56,252 bases of DNA from Acetobacter musti (lineage in GTDB: Bacteria > Pseudomonadota > Alphaproteobacteria > Acetobacterales > Acetobacteraceae), in NCBI RefSeq assembly GCF_011516835.1, contig NZ_WOTB01000025.1, forward strand, positions 1-56,252. Direction: 5' to 3'. The translations under genes and the position numbers were made by a program. This document shows, in pieces, positions 43,574 through 53,158 of this stretch. Each line of letters begins with the position of its first letter. The stretch's first letter is position 1. Below the pieces are notes generated by a model, which ran no database searches, had not been told where the DNA came from, and worked only from the letters and a program-made list of their open reading frames with translations.

Positions 43574-44770
43574 TCAAAGCCCCAGTGCATCAAGTTCACG
43601 GTCAGCCTGCGCCCAGCGTCCACCTGACTGGCGTGGCTCGTCGCGGCCGTGATTCCAGCCACGGATCCTGTTTTCCAGCGGGATCTCATCGATGAAGCGC
43701 GACGGTGCGGACGAGCCACCCTGGCGGTAATCACAGAAGCTGATGGTAGCCTGTGTCATGGCACGGGTGAGCGCGACATAGGCCAGGCGGCGCTCCTCAT
43801 CGAGGTTGCGCGCCATGCCGCCCGGAAAGATGGCCTCCTCCCAGGCCGGCAGAAAGACGTGGCGGAATTCCAGTCCTTTTGCCCTGTGCATGGTGATGAG
43901 CTGCACCCGGTCCTTTCCCTTCTCCCCGGGCGCCCCGCTCGCCAGGGCCGCGTGCTCCATCAGATGCTCCACACGCCGGAAGCCGTCGGCCAGTTCTGTC
44001 AGCTCGGCAAGGTTTTCCCTCTGGGTCGCGGCCTCATCACTGTCATCAGCGCGGAGCATGTCCAGATAGCCCGTTTCCTCAAGCAGCCAAGTGAGACGTT
44101 GTCCGAGCGTCTCGTCATCACGCGCCCCGGCGCGCCTGAGGATCTGGATAAAGCCGTCGAGCGCCAGACCGCATCTGGGAGGCAGGCGCGTTCGCGTGGC
44201 GGCGGCACACAGCGACAGACCAAAACCTGCGGCCCCAGCCTCGATCATCCCCAGCCCCTTCGCTCCGAGACCCCGGGCAGGCTTGTTGGCAACCCGACGA
44301 AAGGCCTCATCGGACTGGCGCTCATCCGGGCACGAGGAAAGGGTCAGGAGCGCCAGAGCGTCCTTGACGGCTGTTCGCTGATAGAAACCGACATCGCCGA
44401 CGATCTCATAAGGGACGCGCGCATGCAGCAGCGCTTCCTCCAGTGCCCGTGACAGTCTGTTCTGACGGTAAATGATCGCCATGTCGTGCCAGGCTGCGCC
44501 TGCAGCCGCTCGGCGGCCGATCTCGCGGGCAATCGCCTCAGCCTCCTCGCTGGCGTAGGAAAACCCCAGCACTTCGATCGGCAGCCCCTCACCCCGGCGG
44601 GTAAACAACGTCTTCTCGATCCGGGATGGATCAAACGAGATCACGGCGTTCGACGCATCGAGAATATGACTGGTGGAGCGAAAATTCTCCTCCAGCTTGA
44701 ATGTCTTCGCGTTCGGAAATTCTCTTGAGAAATTGCGGAGAAATCCGACTTTCGCGCCGCGCCATGAATT
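43574..44770 (-). pseudogene. C-terminal part of a UvrD-like helicase split by a mobile element
   Basis: Open frame with no start of its own that reads SWRGAKVGFLRNFSREFP and LEENFRST (motif IV), then VQLITMHRAKGLEFRHVFLPAWEE (motif V) and EERRLAYVALTRAM (motif VI). These are the second half of UvrD/PcrA-type DNA helicases. The first half lies at 50344-51207 and ends in DDSQSI. Joined, the two restore the continuous DDSQSIY-SWRGAKVG motif. Translation of an internal fragment from ATG 44644 cannot give a functional helicase. Gene was the third in a Toprim-unknown-uvrD-zinc-nuclease operon. Confidence 0.9.
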
Positions 44771-44774
44771 TATG

Positions 44775-44783
44775 TGGAATACA
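44775..44783 (+). repeat. Subterminal inverted repeat, left
   Basis: TGGAATACA, seven or fewer bases inside the left boundary of the element in uvrD; its inverted partner is at 50329-50337. Confidence 0.55.
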
Positions 44784-44808
44784 ATTTCACAACCTCAAAA
44801 AAGCAATT

Positions 44809-47028
44809 TTAAGGTTTCTTTAGGCGGGATAGATGACCTGTACCTGACGTACCCACCAGCCAGTCTCTCAGTTTTGACCAACGTAGCCTTCCGCCCTGAT
44901 TTCGCACAGCTATGGCCAGAGCCTTCTTCTGCCCGACCAGCACGACGAGCTTCCGCCCCCGTGTAACACCGGTATAAAGCAGGTTCCGCGCCAGCATCGT
45001 ATAATGCTGCGTCACCAGCGGGATGACCACTACCGGATATTCCGAGCCCTGGCTCTTGTGAATGGTCGTCGCGTAGGCCAGCACCAGTTCGTCCAACTCG
45101 CCGAAGCCGTAAACGACCTCCCGTCCATCGAATAAGACCGTCAGTTCGCCCTCTTCCACATCGATCTTGTCGATAACGCCGAGATCCCCGTTGAAGACGT
45201 CCCGGTCATAATCGTTGGCGATCTGCATCACCTTGTCGCCGGGACCGTAGGTCCAGCCGAACCGCTCGACCTTCACGTCGCCTGCCGGGTTCAGCGCCTG
45301 CTGCAACTCGATATTCAGCGACCGTGCGCCCAGCCCACCCCGGTTCATCGGGCAGAGCACCTGCACGTCGCGGACCGGGTCCAGCCCGAACCGCGCCGGG
45401 ATGCGGTCCTTAACCACGGCCAGCAACTTGCGCAGTCCGACCTCGGGCTCAGCCGCCTCCACGAAATAGAAATCCGATCCCTCTTCCGCGCTCAGCTCCG
45501 GCATCTTCCCTTCGTTGATCCGGTGCGCGTTGGTGATGATCCGGCTCTGTGCCGCCTGGCGGAACACCTCGGTCAGGCGCACCACAGGGACAGCATCGGA
45601 GCCAATGATATCGGCCAGCACCTGCCCCGGTCCGACAGAAGGCAACTGGTCCACGTCGCCGACGATCAGCAGAGCCGCGCTGTCAGGTAACGCGCGCAGC
45701 AGGGAGCGCATCAGCAGCACGTCGACCATGCTGGCCTCGTCCACAACCAGCAGGTCGCAGGTCAGCGGGTTGGTATCGTCCCGTTTGAAACTGCCATTGC
45801 CCGGATCCGTCTCCAGCAGTCTATGGATGGTCTTGCCTTCCAGCCCCGTGCTTTCCGACAGGCGCTTCGCCGCCCGGCCGGTCGGCGCGCAAAGTTGCAC
45901 GTCTGTGCCCTTGGCAGTCACGATCTTCAGAATGGCGTTGACCAGCGTGGTCTTGCCCACGCCAGGACCACCCGTGATCACCAGCACCTTGCTACGCAGT
46001 GCAAGGCGCACCGCTTCCTGCTGGCTGGGCGCCATGGCAAGTCCGGTCTTGCCTTCCACCCAGGTCATGGCCTTTTCAGCATCGATCTCCGGCCAGGGCG
46101 GCCGACCCACGGCGCAGGCGCGCAATCGCTCGGCGATGCTCTGCTCCGCGCGATAGAGACCAGCCAAGAAGATGCAACTCGTCTCTCCCACGCTATCAGC
46201 GACCACGTCTCCCGCTTCCAGCTCCAGCGCGAGGGCTGTTTCGATCAGAGGGGCGGCGACCTCCAGCAGTTCGGCGGTGCTGGTCAGGAGTTCACCGACC
46301 GGGAGGCCGCAATGCCCTTCATCCATCGCCTCACCAAGGGCATAGGAGATCCCGGCCCTCACCCGGATCATGGCATCAGGCGCGATCCCCATCTTCCGGG
46401 CGATCTGGTCGGCGGTTTTGAAGCCGATGCCCCGGATGTCCTTCGCCAACCGATAGGGGTTCTCGCTGATCAGTCTGACCGCATCCTGCCCGTAGGTCTT
46501 GAAGATCCGTACCGCCCGCGACGTGCCGACGCCGTTGCTGTGCAGGAACAGCATGATCTCGCGGATCACCTTCTGGTCTGCCCAGCCACCGACAATCCGT
46601 TCGGCCCGCTTGGGACCAATGCCTGTCACTTCCCGCAGGCGATGCGGTTCCTGCTCGATCAGGTCGAACACGGCCTCGCCGAACGCTTTCACCAGTTTTT
46701 TGGCATAGACGGGACCAATGCCCCGGATCATGCCCGAGCCGAGATAGCGCTCTATGCCTTCGACCGTGGTCGGCGGACTGGCCTTGAGGAACTCCGCCTT
46801 GAACTGCAAGCCGTGGGTGTGGTCGTTGAACCAGCGCCCCGACATCTGCACGAACTCACCCGCCGAGATCATGGCGGCATGGCCGACGACAGTGACCAGA
46901 TCGCGCTGCCCCCGCACCTTCACCCGCAGGACGCAGAAACCGTTCTCGGCATTGTGGAACGTCACCCGCTCCACGAGGCCGGCCAGCGCTTCCGTTTGGC
47001 ATTGTTCTCCAACCACGGCACTGGTCAT
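44809..47028 (-). CDS. RecD2-like superfamily 1B helicase
   Basis: 739 residues. The N-terminal OB-like and helix-hairpin-helix region (GIGPVYAKKLVKAFG, VTGIGPKRAERIV, IRGIGFKTADQIA) is typical of RecD2 proteins that work without RecBC. The Walker A is at 353-360 (GGPGVGKT), followed by LCAPTGRAAKRLSE (Ia), LLVVDEASMVD (II), VGDVDQLPSVGPGQVLAD (III) and YATTIHKSQGSEYPVVVIPL (motif V). ATG 47028 overlaps the stop of the upstream recombinase (ATGA), so it belongs to the mobile element. It may process or unwind the excised circle, an inference from context. Confidence 0.92.
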   Translation of the reverse strand: MTSAVVGEQCQTEALAGLVERVTFHNAENGFCVLRVKVRGQRDLVTVVGHAAMISAGEFVQMSGRWFNDHTHGLQFKAEFLKASPPTTVEGIERYLGSGMIRGIGPVYAKKLVKAFGEAVFDLIEQEPHRLREVTGIGPKRAERIVGGWADQKVIREIMLFLHSNGVGTSRAVRIFKTYGQDAVRLISENPYRLAKDIRGIGFKTADQIARKMGIAPDAMIRVRAGISYALGEAMDEGHCGLPVGELLTSTAELLEVAAPLIETALALELEAGDVVADSVGETSCIFLAGLYRAEQSIAERLRACAVGRPPWPEIDAEKAMTWVEGKTGLAMAPSQQEAVRLALRSKVLVITGGPGVGKTTLVNAILKIVTAKGTDVQLCAPTGRAAKRLSESTGLEGKTIHRLLETDPGNGSFKRDDTNPLTCDLLVVDEASMVDVLLMRSLLRALPDSAALLIVGDVDQLPSVGPGQVLADIIGSDAVPVVRLTEVFRQAAQSRIITNAHRINEGKMPELSAEEGSDFYFVEAAEPEVGLRKLLAVVKDRIPARFGLDPVRDVQVLCPMNRGGLGARSLNIELQQALNPAGDVKVERFGWTYGPGDKVMQIANDYDRDVFNGDLGVIDKIDVEEGELTVLFDGREVVYGFGELDELVLAYATTIHKSQGSEYPVVVIPLVTQHYTMLARNLLYTGVTRGRKLVVLVGQKKALAIAVRNQGGRLRWSKLRDWLVGTSGTGHLSRLKKP

Positions 47029-49250
47029 TCTGATTCTGTGAACGGAGAAGACACTTGGGAACCGCATGTTGCCGAAATTTCGCCAGGCGTTCGGCCATCC
47101 AGCGCTGGCTTATCTCGAAGCTTGTTTAACATTCCCTCCAATGCTTCAACGTCTCCGGACACGGCATCCCGTTCCTCTGGGCTTAACCAGACCTCTTCCA
47201 GTAAACGATTGGCTGCTTGCTGAGCGGCCAGGACAACGCCCTTGGCGCTTGGCTTCGGAATATTGAAATAACAGCGTGCGCATGCCATGCGATGCGGACA
47301 AGTGCTCCAAAACGCATTGCTACAGTAAGAATCACCTAAATCGTAATACTTCCAAGGTGCTCCATCCTTCGTTGCGCCTGCCGCAATAACCTCCTTATCA
47401 ATAACAATTTCGATCATCCGCGCCGCCTGATCCGCCTTGGCAAACGCACTCGCCAATTGCGTAGGTTTCGACCGAACATAGCTCATCGTCGATTGAACGG
47501 ACGTATGGCCGCACCATTTTGCCAAATCGAATATTGTCATTCCTTGCGGAACGCTGGCCAGCATAGAAACGGCTGAAGCCCGTCCACGGTGACTTGTAAT
47601 ACGGCCTTTACTGTCCTCAATCGGAATACCAGCCTTTTTGCACAAAAGCGGGATAACAGTCTGATTTAAAACTTCCTTCGCGATTGGCCTGTTCCGTAGT
47701 TGAAAGAGAAAATGTACATGTTCACCGGTTCGCCGATCAAGATGTTTGCGGGGTGACGCTCGTTTTTTCATCCAGGCCGTAATGTACTTATGAACAGCAT
47801 GGCCGACCGGTTTAGTGTACGCGACCGAAGTTTTACCTTCCGGAACATCAAGCCAGCAGACCTGCCCTGCCGGAACGACGTTGCCAGACTGATCAACCAC
47901 ATCCTCTGATTGCTCGCGCGTGCAGCCGACCCGAAGTCGGGCGATCTCATTGCTCCGAAGGCCTGCATGTGTCCACACCACGGCGATTGCCTGCAACAGG
48001 GCGAATGGATAGAAACAGTCAGGAGAAAGATCGTCTGGTTCAATGTTGAAGCTGGCCCAGGTCAGTTTCAGCCAAGAAGCATCATCTATGGTCCTAGGAT
48101 TTACGCCAAGATATTTCGCAATATTCTTCGGTGTCGAGAGATGATATCGCGGATTACACCGGAGCTGCGCCCATTCCCAACTCTGAATATCAGATAAAAA
48201 CCGACGCATAACCTGATAATAAGCAACTTTCGTTGGAGCCTGTAGAGGCTGGCCAACTGTTGGGATCAGACGATAATCAAAGGTGGAACCGCCCCAATCG
48301 CCAATACGTAACCTGTCGACGGCGGCGAGATAGTCGGCACATACCGATACCGTCCATTGCTCTGGTCCTGTGACCTCAGGATGCTCGCGACCCAACCAGA
48401 TTCCGATACGGGTCAGAGTGTTGTAAACTGCTCGCCTCGACCCTTCTCGCAAGGTTGTTGTTTCCAACCAACGTCGGCACCATGTCATCCACTCAGGATT
48501 GATATTATCAGTTTCAGTTCCATGACGAGGTTGGTATGCCCGGAAATGAATAACCTTCGATGTAAGCCCCATTGCGGCCAAACCGTTTGACAATATTCCA
48601 ATCCGCTTGGCGATATGATTTCCTGTGTAACACTCTCGTGTATGTTCCAGTATCTTCCTATCAAAACTTTCAAGTTTTGGATTCTCGCCTTGTAATGCAA
48701 CTGCAGCAAATACTGATGGTACGAGGGGCCGAACGGTCTGACAGACGAAGCCGACACGGGTTAGGGCCGAGAACAGACGCTCACATTCTGTATCAACAAT
48801 CTCCGCTCCAAAAACCAATCGGGCAACGACAGCCGTCGCCACATTGCGTTGAATTTTGTACACGCTTCGAAAACCACACAGAAGATAAGCGACTGCAATC
48901 AACTGCGGTACCATTCCGGTTTTTTTCAGAACAGGACTATTATTGATAATCTCAACCCACAGGTCTTCACTCCACCCCCAGTAGGGTTTTTCCTGGTGTG
49001 CGACCGTCAGAAGCAAATACTTCAAAGCACGATGGCTGTTAGCGCGGTCGAGATTGCTGCGATACAGGATGTCCGTCAGAGGCTTATGAAGACGCGGAGC
49101 CTGCCGTTTCGTAATAACAAGATTTTCTTCTTTCCAACGTCTGACAACTTTTAATTCGTCTGCAGACAATGTCGCCCGTCTGTCGTATTCATCGAGATTA
49201 ATGTGGAATTTGTATTCGGGCTGGATGTGAGAAACCTGATATTCGGCCAC
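47025..49250 (-). CDS. Large tyrosine recombinase, TnpB(Tn554)-like
   Basis: 741 residues. The catalytic domain is in the C-terminal half: THAGLRSNEIARLRVG supplies the first arginine, ITSHRGRASAVSML the H-x-x-R-type box, and WCGHTSVQSTMSYVR the histidine and nucleophilic tyrosine. A cysteine cluster (CSNAFWSTCPHRMACARCYF) follows, like the zinc-binding tail of Tn554 TnpB-type integrases. The start is a GTG at 49250, with GGAGG at the stop of the upstream gene; a TTG at 49280 is less likely. Acts with the smaller recombinase on the element ends. Confidence 0.85.
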   Translation of the reverse strand: MAEYQVSHIQPEYKFHINLDEYDRRATLSADELKVVRRWKEENLVITKRQAPRLHKPLTDILYRSNLDRANSHRALKYLLLTVAHQEKPYWGWSEDLWVEIINNSPVLKKTGMVPQLIAVAYLLCGFRSVYKIQRNVATAVVARLVFGAEIVDTECERLFSALTRVGFVCQTVRPLVPSVFAAVALQGENPKLESFDRKILEHTRECYTGNHIAKRIGILSNGLAAMGLTSKVIHFRAYQPRHGTETDNINPEWMTWCRRWLETTTLREGSRRAVYNTLTRIGIWLGREHPEVTGPEQWTVSVCADYLAAVDRLRIGDWGGSTFDYRLIPTVGQPLQAPTKVAYYQVMRRFLSDIQSWEWAQLRCNPRYHLSTPKNIAKYLGVNPRTIDDASWLKLTWASFNIEPDDLSPDCFYPFALLQAIAVVWTHAGLRSNEIARLRVGCTREQSEDVVDQSGNVVPAGQVCWLDVPEGKTSVAYTKPVGHAVHKYITAWMKKRASPRKHLDRRTGEHVHFLFQLRNRPIAKEVLNQTVIPLLCKKAGIPIEDSKGRITSHRGRASAVSMLASVPQGMTIFDLAKWCGHTSVQSTMSYVRSKPTQLASAFAKADQAARMIEIVIDKEVIAAGATKDGAPWKYYDLGDSYCSNAFWSTCPHRMACARCYFNIPKPSAKGVVLAAQQAANRLLEEVWLSPEERDAVSGDVEALEGMLNKLRDKPALDGRTPGEISATCGSQVSSPFTESE

Positions 49251-49254
49251 TGTT

Positions 49255-50286
49255 CTATCCTCCGAAGACCCTGTTACCAAGATTCATATCCATCTGTTCG
49301 ACCGAGTGTGCGATTTTACGGAGAAGATCTTCACCAGATAGATGGATATAAAGTGTCGTACTTTGAACATTGCGGTGTCCGGCATACGTTGCGATATCGT
49401 GCAGACGCCAGCCTGACCGGGCCAAGTGCGTCAGTCTCAGATGTCTCAAGGTATGAGTACTGAACGCCGGTATGCCGGCTTGAAGGGCAAGACGTCTGAC
49501 AGTTTTGCTCCATGACCACTTCGTTATGGGCTGTCGAAAGTTTCGATCTGACTCAGACAGAAACAAGGCACCTGAATGGGTTGTCGCACCGCGTCGACGA
49601 TGTAAATACACTGCCAACACAGGACAAATCACTGCTGAGTAACAAACCACTCGAGCGTGTGCACTTTTACTCGTCTCAGCCCGAATAGTGAGGAGACGTC
49701 TCGCAGGGTCAATATCCGACACCCTCAAACCTACTAACTCTTCTCGGCGCAGTGCGCCATAGTAGGCCAAGGCGAACATGAGGCGATTTCTGACTGTTTC
49801 CTGTGCGACTATTTCTTGCAAGCGAGCCCATTCTTCGTCAGATGGCAAATATGGCAGTAATTTGGAACGACGTACCAAACCATACCTGAACCCGACATGC
49901 TCCGAGAGTGGGCCGCGCCCTACAACCGCCTGCCCTCGCGGCACCGGATTTCGATGTTTGATTCCTTCAAAGACCAAATGATCATACCAAAGTCGGACGG
50001 CGGACAGGCGCTGATGAAGCGTAGCATTGCTCACAGCAGCGCGAGTGGATAGGAAAGGAACGTCTTCTCCACGTAAATACCTTACAAATAGTGAAACATG
50101 ACTCAAAGTTGCTGCCTCAGGAGCAACACCTGCTGCCTCACAAAAAAACAGATACTGTTCCAGACCTCTGGCATAGGCGTCTATGGTAGCGGGCGAACGG
50201 CCAAGATTGTCGAGCAACGAAAGCCATAAGCATCCTTGAGAGTTCTCAGAAACCTGCGGATATCGTGACCATTTAGGCTCAGGCAT
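49255..50286 (-). CDS. Tyrosine recombinase, TnpA(Tn554)/XerC-like
   Basis: 343 residues. SAM-like N-terminal domain (SPATIDAYARGLEQYLFFCE) and a catalytic domain with all expected residues: R in YGALRREELVGLR, H-x-x-R in THTLRHLRLTHLA, H in ATYAGHRNVQ, and Y in STTLYIHLS. ATG 50286 is the probable start. First gene of the element, transcribed from its right end. Confidence 0.92.
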   Translation of the reverse strand: MPEPKWSRYPQVSENSQGCLWLSLLDNLGRSPATIDAYARGLEQYLFFCEAAGVAPEAATLSHVSLFVRYLRGEDVPFLSTRAAVSNATLHQRLSAVRLWYDHLVFEGIKHRNPVPRGQAVVGRGPLSEHVGFRYGLVRRSKLLPYLPSDEEWARLQEIVAQETVRNRLMFALAYYGALRREELVGLRVSDIDPARRLLTIRAETSKSAHARVVCYSAVICPVLAVYLHRRRGATTHSGALFLSESDRNFRQPITKWSWSKTVRRLALQAGIPAFSTHTLRHLRLTHLARSGWRLHDIATYAGHRNVQSTTLYIHLSGEDLLRKIAHSVEQMDMNLGNRVFGG

Positions 50287-50328
50287 CGTACCCTCCCTTT
50301 GCAACACGAAGGTATAGATTCAAGCCGA

Positions 50329-50337
50329 TGTATTCCA
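50329..50337 (-). repeat. Subterminal inverted repeat, right
   Basis: TGGAATACA on the minus strand, about 11 bases inside the right boundary, partner of 44775-44783. Confidence 0.55.
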
Positions 50338-50343
50338 ACTAAC

Positions 50344-51207
50344 TTATAAGATGCTCTGCGAATCGTCGCCCACGCAGAACAGTTCTCCGGACTTCTTGCT
50401 GAGCAGGGTGAGCCAGAGATACTGCGCGCGGTTCACATCCTGAAATTCATCCGCCATCACGGCTGTGAAGCGGCCTGTCCAGCGGCGATGATAGGCCGGA
50501 TCGTAAAGCATGGCGAGGGTCGGCCACATCAGAAGATCGCCAAAGTCGGCCGCGTTCTGCTCACGCAGAATGGCCTGATACCGGCCGTACAGCCCGACCA
50601 CGAAACGCCAGCTCTCATGATCCACAAAGCGGTTGGCCGCCTGGCGCTTGCGGATCATGCTCTCGACATGCGCCCGGGCGGCTTCCGGTGTCACCAGATC
50701 CTCCTTCAGGCGCGAGATCCGCTCGGCCATCTTTTTGATCTGTTTCGCATCTCCGGGAGCCCCCTCCTGCGGAACAGGAAGCTCCTCCTTCGGGATCGCT
50801 TTGATCAGGCGGCGCACAATCCCAAGACTGTCATCCGCATCGCGGATGTCGAAGCCGCTGCGCAGATGTGCCACTTCCGGCTCTGCCCGAAGCTGGCGGG
50901 AGGCGAGCGCGTGGAATGTGCCGAGCCAGGTGGGCACCGAGTGCGGCCCCAGAACGCCGGCGATGCGTTTCCGCATTTCCTGCGCGGCCTTGTTGGTGAA
51001 GGTGACGCACAGGATCTGGCCGGGCACCATGCCATACAGCTCGATGCGCGTCGCCACGCCGGCTGTCAGGGTTTTGGTCTTACCCGTGCCGGCACCGGCC
51101 AGGACCAGAACATGGCCGAGAGCCATGGCTGCGCGGCGCTGTTCCGCCGTCAGATCGTCAAGGATCGGCGCCAGGGCATACGGAACAGGAAGATCATCGG
51201 GTGTCAT
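50344..51207 (-). pseudogene. N-terminal part of the split UvrD-like helicase
   Basis: 287 codons from ATG 51207, ending in an element-supplied stop after DDSQSIL. It holds the Q motif region (LDDLTAEQRRAAM), Walker A at 37-44 (AGAGTGKT), CVTFTNKAAQEMRKR (Ia), GTFHALASRQLR and the DEFQDVNRAQYLWL motif II region. All later motifs lie on the other side of the mobile element. The start overlaps the upstream gene by ATGA. Confidence 0.9.
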
Positions 51208-51878
51208 AGCTCTTCGATCCCTTCCGCCAGACAACCATGCGTTTCGGTGATCTCACCGGTCGAGAGCAGGAGCGTCGCCGGGTAGGAGAGATCCCAGGTC
51301 TCAAGCCCGCGCTCCCAGCGTCCGTCGATGACCAGACCGAGCGGACAGCCGACACGCTCATAAAGCCGGACAGCGGTCTGCGGGATCGGCGGATCCTCTT
51401 CGATCGGTGCATCGTTCCGACGCAGGTGACGGGTCCATATCCCGGCAGCCGGGGCCGATCGGGCGAACACCTCGGCGAGGTCCGTCACGAAGGCCAGGCG
51501 TGCGACGCCGAGATCCGCGTAATGGGCAACAGTGGTCATGACAGTCTCCTGTGTCAGGTGATCCTGGAAACAGGATCGGTCAGCCGACAGGTCTGTGGCC
51601 CGCCAGCCGGCAATGACGATCACTTCGTGATCGTCGGTGAAGAGGACGATGCGCCCTTCCAGATCCCAGCCCTGAGGCAGGGAGGTGTCGCGTTCGCCGC
51701 CAATCACCACACCCCGGAATTCCGCTTTCCCGTCACCGATCTCGACAAAACAGTCAGGCTCGGCACATCCATGCGGGCGATGCTTCTTCCAGATCGCACT
51801 GGCCTGAGCGTGACCGGGAAGGATGTTCAGAAGGCGTCTCCGCCAGCTCTCGGACGCGAAAGGTTCGAACCAGCTCAT
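51204..51878 (-). CDS. Hypothetical protein, 224 residues
   Basis: Starts MSWFEPFASESWRRRLLNIL; AGGAG lies seven bases before ATG 51878. The middle is beta-rich (GRIVLFTDDHEVIVIAGWR) and resembles no family I can name. It overlaps both neighbours by 4 bp, so it belongs to the Toprim-uvrD operon and may assist in plasmid DNA processing. Confidence 0.65.
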   Translation of the reverse strand: MSWFEPFASESWRRRLLNILPGHAQASAIWKKHRPHGCAEPDCFVEIGDGKAEFRGVVIGGERDTSLPQGWDLEGRIVLFTDDHEVIVIAGWRATDLSADRSCFQDHLTQETVMTTVAHYADLGVARLAFVTDLAEVFARSAPAAGIWTRHLRRNDAPIEEDPPIPQTAVRLYERVGCPLGLVIDGRWERGLETWDLSYPATLLLSTGEITETHGCLAEGIEEL

Positions 51879-53065
51879 AGGGAAGCTCCTGGAGAAGAGG
51901 TCACTGAGCGCGCTGTGGCAGGGGACGGCGCCCTGGCAGGTTCCGGGGCTGGCGCTGCCTGATGGCGCGCCGGGCTGTTCGCCCTGGCCTGATCCAGCCA
52001 CGAGGAGGAAACGGCATCCGGCTGTGTTGCGGGCTTTGTGGTGATAGCGTCGGAAAGACGCGGCAGAGAGCCGGCAGGGGCGGCTCCGCCCTGAGCCTCT
52101 TCTCCGCGCGCCCTCAGAGCCTTGTTCCAGTCGTCTCCCGGTGTCTTCGGAGAGATCCGTCCCGACCAGAGCCCGACCTCCTGAGCCATGGCGGCCAGTT
52201 TCGCGGCATAGACGTGACCCTGATGGTCATTATCGACGGCGATGACGAGCCGGGCATCGGGCTGTTTCGCCACGGTCGCCATGACCTGTTTCAGATTGGC
52301 CTCACTCTCCGGGCTCATTCCGCCACCCGTCGAAGTGTAGAGCGATCCTTTTTTGAAGCGATCCAGTGCGGCAAAGGACAGCGCATCAATGGCGGCTTCC
52401 GTGACCACAAGCCGCCGTGCGGGCTCCGTTCCCTCGTCCGCCCGAAATCCGAACAGACGCTTGCCGCCGCCGCCCGTTGAAAAACCCTTGTACTCGGGTC
52501 CGCGCATCTCCATGCCGGTGAACTGGCCGTCCGCGTCACGATGGCCGAACCAGGCAGTCCCGTTCGGGCCTTCCTTCAGCGCACCCTGACGTCCGGCCAC
52601 CGCCACGATGCTGCCCGGCAGCCCGCGTTCTTCGGTGAGATACCGCCATGCCGGGGTGCCTTCCTGCGGCGCTGAACGACGGCCCCACAACTCAGCCGGG
52701 TCGCGGCGCGGCCTGTCACTTACGCCCTTGGTCCGCTCAGCGACTTCGAGTGTCGGGCTTTTACCGATCAGGTCGCGCAGTTCGCGCCGGACATGGCCGA
52801 GATTCTTCGACGGATCGAGATGCTGCACGAGTTTGAAAACGTCGCCCTTTCCGTCCCCTTTCGGATCCCACCAGCCCTTGCCGTCATGATTCACGATGAT
52901 TGCCTCGTTTTCACGGCGGAATTTCAGGTTGCGGGCCGAGCGCTGCGCCGTGGCTTCGCGGTCCAGTTTGAAGCCGGCTTTTTCGAGCACAAGAACGCAG
53001 CTCACCTCACGGCGAAGTTCTTCGAGTTCTTTCTGTTGTGCTTCTGCGGAATTTGCGTAAGCCAT
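51875..53065 (-). CDS. DUF3991/Toprim-domain protein (plasmid primase-like)
   Basis: 396 residues. The N-terminus carries a DUF3991-like zinc-free primase fold (FRRENEAIIVNHDGKGWWDP, GDVFKLVQHLDPSKNLG). A Toprim domain follows at about 220-310, with the glutamate in VVTEAAIDALSFAAL and the D-x-D-like VIAVDNDHQGHVYAAKLA. The last 80 residues are proline- and alanine-rich. Proteins of this type occur next to relaxases and may prime the complementary strand after transfer. First gene of the operon behind promoter 53130-53158. Confidence 0.85.
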   Translation of the reverse strand: MAYANSAEAQQKELEELRREVSCVLVLEKAGFKLDREATAQRSARNLKFRRENEAIIVNHDGKGWWDPKGDGKGDVFKLVQHLDPSKNLGHVRRELRDLIGKSPTLEVAERTKGVSDRPRRDPAELWGRRSAPQEGTPAWRYLTEERGLPGSIVAVAGRQGALKEGPNGTAWFGHRDADGQFTGMEMRGPEYKGFSTGGGGKRLFGFRADEGTEPARRLVVTEAAIDALSFAALDRFKKGSLYTSTGGGMSPESEANLKQVMATVAKQPDARLVIAVDNDHQGHVYAAKLAAMAQEVGLWSGRISPKTPGDDWNKALRARGEEAQGGAAPAGSLPRLSDAITTKPATQPDAVSSSWLDQARANSPARHQAAPAPEPARAPSPATARSVTSSPGASL

Positions 53066-53129
53066 GGAAGAAATCCTTTCGCGAATAGCTTCGGCTTTCT
53101 GGTAAAACTATACTACTACTCGAACGGAA

Positions 53130-53158
53130 TAGCGAGTATTAAACACAATAAAACGCAA
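53130..53158 (-). promoter_or_regulatory. TTGCG-family promoter, copy 4 (weaker -10)
   Basis: Minus strand TTGCGT, 17-bp spacer ending ATAC, then TCGCTA. The spacer resembles that of the three other family members. It is 65 bp upstream of the Toprim gene. The rest of the 390-bp gap (53066-53458) holds a GCAGGGGGC hairpin around 53238-53262, element copy 11, and no firm gene; a frame at 53108-53359 is possible but weak. Confidence 0.5.

Larger units (their letters stand above)
44770..50348 (-). mobile_element. Tn554-like element: two tyrosine recombinases and a RecD2-like helicase
   Basis: A 5.58-kb segment inserted in the codon for Tyr of the QSIY/SWRG motif of uvrD. It contains three minus-strand genes with minimal spacing (3-4 bp gap, then 4-bp overlap) and nothing else. 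Boundaries are set by the two helicase halves to within a few bases. Near both ends lies TGGAATACA in inverted orientation (44775-44783 and 50329-50337). No target duplication is evident. Site-specific insertion in a conserved gene without duplication recalls Tn554, which carries tnpA and tnpB recombinases, but the third gene differs. Confidence 0.8.

Noticed and set aside
45823..47223. A 466-codon plus-strand frame opposite recD2
   Set aside because: Antisense shadow; histidine- and arginine-rich without any motif, while the minus strand encodes all helicase motifs.
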